A stretch of 64,000 bases of DNA from Flammula alnicola (Eukaryota; Basidiomycota; Agaricomycetes; Agaricales; Strophariaceae), in the NCBI GenBank assembly GCA_015499995.1, contig JADNRV010000198.1, positions 27,394-91,393 on the forward strand, given 5' to 3'. The notes under the pieces are model-generated. The model was not told the DNA's origin, did not search any database, and was given only the letters and a program-made list of their open reading frames with translations. Below are positions 56,668 to 64,000 of this stretch, one piece after another (within the stretch, counting starts at the first letter, position 1; the number at the start of each line of letters is the position of its first letter). Position numbers and translations under genes: made by a program.

Positions 56668-58069
56668 GACGATTCTTGTCGTCTTTTGTCTGGCCTCTTC
56701 CTCCGCCGTCGCTGTCTTGCGACTTTGGTGGGTTTCGGGCTTAACAACGCCCTCGACCTACCCTCGATCTCGACATGCTTTCGCTTTACAGCCCATTCCC
56801 CTCCGCGCGCCCTCCTTGGCCTTTCTGCTTACCTATTCATAACCTATTCTATTTCCTCATCGATGTTCCTTGTCTGTTGTCTTTGCAGAAGCCACCAGCC
56901 ATCACCGACGCGGCCATCGACATCGACATTGACCCCACACTCATTTGCTTGTTTTTTAAGACTTCTCCCCACCCAACCCCCTCGCAAAGCCCTTTCTGCA
57001 AATACGCATTTGCATGCGTCCTTGCCACATGGTGCATGCATCTACCGCCCACCGAGGCCGTCTGCAAAGTACTTGTACTTTCCGACTGGACACTCGATTG
57101 ATCAAGCCAGAATAACCTCGGAACGCGAAATGGCCGCAAGTTGTACGTAGCTCCAAGTTGACACCCCAGTCCAATCCACTGGCGCTGCTTTCCGTGGCTT
57201 CGTTGGGAACCCGTCCCGGACCCTGTTGGATATATGTGCCGGCTGCCAAGCACGATACGACACGGTACAATATATTCTCCATACGTGTCGATATCTGACG
57301 ACGTTGGGACGATCATTCATCATCGCGATGTCTCGATCTCTTCCCTTCCCTCCGGCTTGTGTACACATCCTCTCTTGGCCACTTGTCGGCCTTTCGTGTC
57401 CTCTTTTTTTTTTGCTTTCTTGTGCGCCTGCGTCGTTAAGTTTAAGTGCTTGACCTCGGCGGACGTCCAGGGCCCCACGCTCCTTTCGTATCATATAAAA
57501 CGGCGTTCTCGTTCATCGTTGAATTCCAATTCCGTCACATTACTACAATACCCTCGGACCATCCATACATCCACTCATCATCCACTCATGGCCGTTATCT
57601 CCACTATCGCCATCATCATCATTTTTTATTTTTTATCGGCACCAACTACATAGCATCTGACATTCACCACACGTTTCGAACACGGTATTGGTCTTGCATG
57701 TACTCCATCCATTCCTTTCCCTTTTTTATTTTTCTTCTGCGAACATTTTTTTTCGTCGTCACTCATTCATTCAATCTTCGATGCATACCATCCATTGTAT
57801 ATATCTTTTCGTCCTCTCAGCTATCGTTTCTCTTTCATATTTTCCTTTTTCTGTCTTTTCTTTATTCGTCTATAGTATATATATCATCTGTATTAGTTTG
57901 TTACATATTGGGGATTTAGAGTGCATGGTGATATTGGCGTTGATTGGTACCGATCCTTCAGTTACACAATACGATCTCCAAAAATGAGGAGTACTGCAGC
58001 TAGTTACAGAGATATACAAATGAGCGCCCGATCTGATCAAGCGCTCATTGACAAAAACTTGAACGACGA
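56668..58069. other. Intergenic, T-rich, no gene seen
   Basis: 3' flank of MSS4, then pyrimidine-rich sequence with many ttttt runs at 57.6-57.9 kb. It converges on the stop of the broken gene at 58070. Confidence 0.45.
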
Positions 58070-58288
58070 CTAATCAAATCCAGCCTGAGCCTCAGCGACG
58101 ACCTTCGTCCACTGTTCATGTGCAACCAGGCCCTCCTCCTCCGCGGCCGCCAGCACAGTGATCACCCAGTCCTGGCAGTTCCACGCGCCGTCCGGCTCCA
58201 GCACAGGCGTCTCGCTCCCGATCGCCTCCAGCTTCTTGCGCTGCGCCAGCGTCACGCCGCGCGCGAGCACCAGCAGGCGGCTCGTCTG

Positions 58289-59230
58289 TATGGCTGTCCA
58301 AATGCACATTTATTCCCACGTGCGCGCCATTTTCGATCGCGCGCGCCAAATGGCCTCAACTCGTTACAGCAGCATTCTTACCACCCAGGCTACTGTGTGT
58401 AGGTATTTTCTGTGTAGTATAGTTCATATAAATTGGAAAATACTCTATTTTAACCTACATAATTGCATCTGACATACTCGACAATGTCCTTCCCATCCGG
58501 GCCGGGCCATAGCCGGGTCCATTAATTCACCACTAAGTACTGGGAGCTCGAACAAATGTGTTGCCATAACTCCTTTGTACTTGTCGAAGCATCCTGTTAA
58601 GCTTTTACTTTGATTTTTAATGTTTGTGTGAATCAGAAACACCTCAGGTTTGGAATGGCTTTCAAGAATTTTGAAAATATGGATTTGGATACATACCCAC
58701 CATGACATGATTGCTTGATGATTGAAAGGTGGAGACTAGAAAAAAAAAATTTGTGAAACTACTTCAAATAGAACAAGGAGAACCCAACACATCCTGAAAG
58801 CTATCACCACCAGGATATCCATTGTGTATCCATTTCTTACCTTAATGCACACTCTTTTCATTGAGCGGAATTTTGGGTTGCTCTACTTTATAACTCATGC
58901 ATTATCCAGGACATAATTGTAGCGATCATTTAGAATCTACATGACTTATATGTTTCTTGAAATTCCGGCACCCAGTACAATATTGACGAGGAATTGATGG
59001 GCGCGGCTATGACCCGGCCCGGATGAGAAAGACATTGCCGAGGATGCCAGATGCACTTTTGTAAGTTAAAACAGAGTATCTTCTAATTTATACAAACTAT
59101 ACTACACGGAAAATGCCTACACACGGTAGCCTGAGTGGTCAGAATACCGCTGTAACGAGTTGAGGCCATTTGGCGCGCACGATCGAAAATGGCGCGCACG
59201 TGGGAATAAATGTGCATTTGGACAGCCATA
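58289..59230. mobile_element. 942-bp element with about 240-bp terminal inverted repeats, 6-bp duplication CGTCTG
   Basis: The ends are the same sequence inverted (tatggctgtccaaatgcaca at the left; its reverse complement closes at 59230). Identity stays high inwards for about 240 bases, through a ccatccgggccgggccatag-like motif in both arms. Target CGTCTG occurs directly on both sides (58283-58288 and 59231-59236). The interior of about 450 bases has no convincing transposase, so it is non-autonomous. Superfamily unknown: the 6-bp duplication is not the usual 2, 3, 8 or 9. Confidence 0.88.
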
Positions 59231-59422
59231 CGTCTGCGCGGTGGTGGACGACGCGGACTTGGTCATCGGGCCCCAGTTGGTGAGGTGCGGGACGAGGAGC
59301 TCCTTCACGATGTGCACGCGCCGCTGCACGGCGTACCCCGACGCCCACCCGACGGGCCAGCAGATCATCCAGTGGTTGTCCCGCGCGCTGCCCGAGGGCA
59401 CGAGGGTTACTTGGAGGGAGAC

Positions 59423-59907
59423 AAGGGGGTGCGCGAACCTTAATAGCTGACCGGGGGTTGGTTAGTTAGTCCAGCCGCTGGCTGGCGAAAAAAATATTTA
59501 TACCCCTCTATAAATGTCCCAAAATAGGTGGTTTGAAGTGACAGAAGGCAGGTTTTACATCATATATTGCCTTACATCTATTAAATATTAGCTGTAATAC
59601 ATATAGAAATGTTGTAGAACATAGTTTGCAGCACTGATGGCCCCACATTGGGTGAGTCACTTTTCTCAGCCATTTTCAATGGTCAAAAAATTATATTTCA
59701 TTGGAATACTATACTAAGCAAGCACCTCATAAATGGGTTTGCGAGACGTGCAAGGAATCCGGTGGAGAGACAAGTGCCTGCATCATTGCTGATGTAATAT
59801 TACCATATCGGGACGGTTCCTGATTACGTTAGTTAGTTAGTCCATGAAATATTGGCTTAAAAAATAAATCGACCCTAGGTACTTTTTTTTATTTGGCGCA
59901 CCCCCTT
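59423..59907. mobile_element. 485-bp MITE with 12-bp inverted repeats and 10-bp duplication
   Basis: The ends AAGGGGGTGCGC (59423-59434) and GCGCACCCCCTT (59896-59907) are perfect inverted repeats. The flanking 10-mer GGAGGGAGAC is duplicated directly at 59413-59422 and 59908-59917. A 9-11-bp duplication fits Mutator-like elements. The interior is AT-rich, contains a ttagttagt repeat in both halves, and has no ORF of note. Confidence 0.88.
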
Positions 59908-60016
59908 GGAGGGAGACGTCTTTGGGCTCGTCTGCGTCTTTGAAGATGTGGTCGAGGTCTACGGGGCGCAGGCGGCCCTCTGGGCAACCGAAGTTGGGTA
60001 CGATGCGTTGCGCCAT

Positions 60017-62447
60017 TGATGATCCAAATGTACTGTCTGCTCAATTGAGTCAAATCACAGCTTGAGCGGCTAGATTAATTCGGGGAGGTTAGCTGTAACG
60101 CTACTAATTAAACCCCAGGCACGACTTCGGGCCTGCAGGTGGCGTTTAGGCTTACTGACTAGTCACAAATTTCAACGGTGAACCAGAAGGAATAAACGGA
60201 AGCGAGTTTCTGCGAACAGACATTTGGAGAAGATACTATATCGGTAAAGATGCTTAGTGCGGGGTGTGTGTGAACTACTAGATAATCAAGTAGTCGCTTT
60301 CAACAGACTTTGTAATGTCTATTAGAGAGATACTATCAAATCCGACTTGCTTCACTTTTAAATAACTACTTTACTACACTCAAACACCCAAATCAATGTT
60401 TAGTTGACTTAGTTCGTCCAAGGGGAGGATAATAGTTTTATAATATCGATACCTGATAGTAGGTGTGCGATAAAAGAAGGTGTTTAACTATACAACGGCT
60501 CAGGCAAGGCCTTAGGCGCGTTTATAGCCAATGGGTCGTTTTAAGTCCAATAGACTTGTGTAAATTCTGGTCTGGTACTCGGAAACTAGTGCTCTATGCA
60601 CAAACTGCTAACTGATCTCGCTTTGTCTTGTTCTCCAATTGAGAAGATGGCTCTATGCCCTTTAACTTGTCTTTACTTGTCTCAAAAACTATACTTGTGG
60701 AAAGAGGCGCGCAGATGTCTGATCCGCCGACACTACAGTCCCTTAACAATGGCCAGAGGCGCGTAGACGCTTTCGTCCACCGACACTACAGTCCAGGTCC
60801 CCAGATGTCCTTTGACAAAGGGTAGGTTTTGAACAGGTCACTTAGACAGGTTCCTTGGCTTATAACTCTCTTTACTTGTCTTGGCGAATCACTTAGACAC
60901 GCGTTCTCGTCTTAACAGTTCGTTTATATCGTTACTTGGTTTCTTTTTATTTTATGGGACTCTCGCTTTGAAGCTACTTGGTACTTAGAGGTGAAACACT
61001 TAAGATATAATTCTTAAGCGCTTGTATCTCGTGGGTGGTAAATTGCTTCTATTCTACGGTGTTACAGGGCTGCTTATATACTACTGAGACGATATATTAT
61101 TACATAGACGCAATGACGAGAATATAGAGATTTCATGGGCATTTGTGCGCGAGCGGCGGCCTTGTGGAGTACAGTTTCCGTGCGCGTCCGCTCAATCATG
61201 CCTTTTTGGTTGGATCGGGAGCTCAGATCGTCGTCGGCTCGGCTAACTTAAGCGCCTAAGACTTACTCCTCCTCGACCGCGTGGTATACAGGCTCGTGAC
61301 CTTTCATTTTCATCGGTATCTTGTCTTGTCATTGGCTATCGACTGACCGGAGCATAGACGCGCTTACATCTCGTCGGAGACGCTCGGGCAATCCTCACCC
61401 GTTCTGTCTGTGATAATCCTCGTGATTAGGGTTGTAACCCTTTGTCCTCCGTACCCGATACTCTGGTACTCTCGGCGTGCATCTGGGATCTCGCTGTGTC
61501 GAGTTATGCACCCCGGAAATCTTCCTGTACCAAGTTATTACCCGATATGGTATGTGTTCCCAATTTGGTATCCCTTTGATCCGAGCTTTGATCGGCGTTG
61601 CTACAGGCGCGTCTATGGGCGTCTGCTTTACCCCGCTGCTCCACTGTCCTCGGTGCCTTCGGCAATGTCACGCGACCTGTCCTGTAGTGTGCCTAGATGT
61701 CCATTCTTTAATCTAGAGACCCGCGCCCTCGCTGTATAGGCCGGATGGTTAAGATATTACTGAAAGGCGCCTATTCCGTACACTTCATTAGATGTATTGA
61801 CTGTTATCTCAATAGTTACTAATGATAATGTCTTTATTAAACCGCGCATTCCTCGTTATCTTGCATAGTTTCCTCTAGTCCTTAGTAGTCTTGTCATTGT
61901 AATGTCCGGACTTGTAACATTTAGACTACGGTATAAGCTTTACTAAGTGCTAAAAATAGCTCAGGTAAGGAGAATAGTAGTCCGTTCACAGCTAGCCGCT
62001 CGCGGTCTCTTCATCTCCCCCCAACTTAGATATTGACTGTCCCCAGTCAACCTTATTGCACACTATCAATGGTCTTTGGTTCTTGTTTTTCCGTTCAACA
62101 TTTGCCTATGCATTTCCTTAGGAGCGCCTATGTTCTCACGGCAAAGCTTGCCGTTGTAATGAGAAGCACGGTGAAGACTTCCTGCCTAACAAACTTTCTT
62201 AAGTTGCCAACTCGTGTTCTAAGGTCTTTCCATCCTAGGAATAGTTTCCTTAATCGTTGCTGATCCTGATCATCGGCAAGCGCTTCTAATGATTCCGCTT
62301 CCTTGAAAGGCTACACAACTGATTCTATCAGGTTTTAACATATCCTGCTGCTTCTTTCTTGGTGAATACGAAGAATCGCACTCCGTCATAGTCATTCGGT
62401 TGCAATCGGTGACTCGGTGCGGTGTCTGTAGCTTGTCTTGGCCCGCG
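60017..62447. other. Long intergenic region, no gene recognised
   Basis: Promoter side of the broken gene followed by 2.4 kb of mixed sequence. Apart from the direct repeat at 60703-60794, I see no structure. Plus-strand ORFs at 61410-61739 and 62033-62263 have no domain. It may contain old retrotransposon debris, but no LTR could be delimited by eye. Confidence 0.35.
60703..60794. repeat. Imperfect 39/40-bp direct repeat
   Basis: AGAGGCGCG(C/T)AGA... followed by CCGACACTACAGTCC occurs at 60703-60741 and 60755-60794. Both ends of the unit are well conserved and the middle is diverged. Confidence 0.65.
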
Positions 62448-62455
62448 TATATAAA
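62448..62455 (+). promoter_or_regulatory. TATA box of the right-edge gene
   Basis: TATATAAA, 81 bases before the ATG at 62529. Confidence 0.6.
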
Positions 62456-62528
62456 CTGGGCTTTAGGCGCTCTTTTAGATTTCAACACTCTCGCCCTCTT
62501 TTGTCACTACTGTCAACAACCTCTCGCA

Positions 62529-64000
62529 ATGTCTTCTCCTCTCTACGCATTCCTGCAACCGGCCTGGACCTTTCTGAGCCACAAGCTGATCTGGCTTGCG
62601 ATTACTCCGGAAGTACGACGCGTTTCGGCAGCTTCACGGCTTTTGGCGCAAATGGCCAACCCCATGGTATGTCCCCTTAGGTCTCTTCTGTATATCTTAT
62701 TTCACTTCTCTATCTTTTTCTAGAGCGGCTACATGCGCGAACTGGAGGCCACGGGGTCTCCCGAACCTTTGGCTTGCGTGTGCATTCGTCGGTGGGTATG
62801 GTACCTGTCCCATATCGCTGGCGAGAACGCCCCTTATTTCGCTCGTACGGGCGACTTCGATCCCACCACCGAGGTATGTGTAGGCCACTCCTTTCTTCGT
62901 TCCTGGTGATGTTGCTCAGCATCAGCCTCGTTTTCCCCAGGTGAATTTCTATCCATTGCATGCTGACTGGGTCTCGGACACGGGCATGGGCTCTGCACCT
63001 CCGTATCCGCATTACGCTGGTATGGCCCAGCGTCTTTTAGATGCGGAATGGATATCTTCCCCCATCGTGGAAGCCGCTCAGGTGTTTCCCGGTATGTGTC
63101 TTTTCTTATTTTTGTCTTGCATTTTTGGCTGACTTCTGTCTCTGTTTAGCAGCTATCCCAATGATGGATCTCGGTGCGCCGCACTTATCACCACCACCGT
63201 CGCCTGCTGTCCAACCTGCGACGGAGGCTGCTACAGTCTCCTTAGGTATGCATCCTCGTTATTTATCATTTTTATTACTTGTTCCTATTTTACTGACTTT
63301 TGTGACAGACGGGTCCGACTGGGAGATTGACGACACACCGCTGCCATCGCCTCTGCTTCCGACGGAGAACGCTGAGGGGAGGTTACACTCTCTCCTCGAG
63401 CCACCGCCCCGTCGTCCTGGAGGTCGCAAGGGCAAGGCTCGTGCCCTCTCCCCGCCTATCGTACCGTCATCGCCTCCGCGCGTTCTCCTGACTCGTGCAG
63501 CAGCTGCTAAACTAGCAGCAGCTTCGCGTCCGGAGGTTTCTACTGGTATCTCGTCAGGGCCGCGGGAGACTCTGGATGCGGATCCATCAGTTCTAGCAGA
63601 TCGCGCAGCCGCCGTCCGTCTTGCGGTTGTTCGTCGTCAACAAGCTCCCCCTGGGGTCGCTTCGAGCTCTCAGGTGACCCTGGATGTCGCCCCTTCGGCC
63701 CCTCGGTTGCTGAAACGCAAGGTTGCCGCACTCGGCGATGCTAGAAATAAGCGCCCGCGACTCGAGGTCACACCAAACGTTCCGGAGTCGGATTCTGCCC
63801 CTCCGAGCAAGCTCCTCGCTGAGCAGTTTACCTTGCTCCTGGGTAATGGACCGATGACCTTGGTGAGTCTCGTTCCTACTTTATATCTTGTTCTTTTCTT
63901 TTTGATCATGTATCTTTATCATTTGTACTCCAGGCCCCTCTTGTGTGCACTGCATGCCGTCTCAAGGGAGTAAAACCTGAGGAGTGCGTTGTCCCAGCAG
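62529..64000 (+). CDS. Unrecognised multi-exon gene, 5' part only (runs off the window)
   Basis: It starts MSSPLYAFLQPAWTFLSHKL at 62529 and continues through five in-frame introns of about 55-60 nt (for example CCATG/GTATGT...TTTCTAG/AGCGGC, GAG/GTATGT...CCCAG/GTGAAT). Later exons give VNFYPLHADWVSDTGMG, a Pro/Ala/Arg-rich middle (RKGKARALSPPIVPSSPP, RLLKRKVAALGDARNKRPRL) that looks disordered with basic nuclear-localisation-like patches, and at the end CTACRLKGVKPEECV, a CxxC motif. I do not recognise a family; the CxxC start could be a zinc-binding domain continued outside the window. A TATA box lies just upstream. The splice consistency makes a real gene likely. Confidence 0.6.

Larger units (their letters stand above)
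58070..60016 (-). pseudogene. Small unrecognised gene interrupted by two DNA transposons
   Basis: Three pieces on the minus strand form one protein when the insertions are ignored. Piece A (59908-60016) starts MAQRIVPNFGCPEGRLRPVD. Piece B (59237-59422) contains ARDNHWMICWPVGWASGYAV and ends near TTAQT. Piece C (58070-58288) contains SRLLVLARGVTLAQRKKLEA and GAWNCQDWVITVLAAAEEEG and stops at 58070. About 170 residues in all. The WNCQDWV motif and the RxLVLxRGV strand are typical of small fungal proteins of unknown function (a DUF6914-like look, not verified). Both junctions show target-site duplications, so the breaks are insertions, not introns. G/C-rich codon use is as in active genes, and no other damage is visible, so the insertions are recent. 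Confidence 0.85.

Noticed and set aside
61410..61739. 109-codon plus-strand frame as possible retrotransposon piece
   Set aside because: No gag, protease, reverse transcriptase or integrase motif and no LTR ends visible.

Overview
The window is nuclear DNA from a filamentous, mushroom-forming basidiomycete (Agaricomycetes). The evidence is the many GT-AG introns of about 50-60 nt in almost every gene, the gene families present (short secreted tyrosinases, an LSL-type pore-forming lectin, CsbD-like stress proteins, a NACHT-NTPase relic, serine-rich single-pass membrane proteins), and a housekeeping set that reads as fungal (HEM14, CLF1, NMD3, UGGT, PMA1, RAD6/UBC2, MSS4). No tRNA, rRNA or CRISPR array was seen.

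Layout. 0-19 kb is accessory. It holds three dispersed members of one secreted/membrane family (84-1125 -, 4091-5918 +, 16590-18238 -), protoporphyrinogen oxidase (1578-3246 -), a decayed NACHT gene (about 6960-7750 -), two intact tandem tyrosinases (9209-10564 and 11601-12945 +) and a tyrosinase relic (13644-14420 +). A divergent pair of CsbD-like genes (15103-15557 - and 15973-16429 +) shares a short promoter with two TATA boxes and bZIP-like sites. 19-34 kb has a truncated C2H2 finger, a 92-bp tandem repeat, the splicing factor CLF1, a MITE with TA target duplication, a two-domain secreted protein, a frame-disrupted kinase, a second tyrosinase relic that is an inverted copy of the first, an LSL-like lectin and NMD3. 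34-57 kb is mostly housekeeping: UGGT, plasma-membrane H+-ATPase, RAD6 and MSS4, separated by unusually long gene-poor gaps (notably 47.3-51.6 kb). 58-60 kb is one small gene broken by two different DNA transposons, each with a visible target-site duplication. The right edge holds the 5' part of an unrecognised multi-exon gene.

The genes do not form one pathway. Some are linked by function: UGGT (ER folding), PMA1 (membrane potential) and MSS4 (PI(4,5)P2) serve secretion and the plasma membrane, and CLF1 and NMD3 serve RNA processing and ribosome export. The accessory genes (tyrosinases, lectin, secreted lectin-like protein, membrane family) look like surface, defence or development genes that duplicate and decay quickly.

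The most important caution is that several strongly conserved genes (PMA1, MSS4, UGGT, NMD3, the kinase) have reading frames broken by what look like single missing bases, most often inside G or C runs. Because some of these genes are expected to be essential, I read this mainly as homopolymer-length error in the sequence rather than real decay. The strongest real novelties are the doubly interrupted gene at 58-60 kb with its two transposons, the inverted tyrosinase-relic duplication, and the membrane-protein family whose two minus-strand copies have lost the transmembrane segment.
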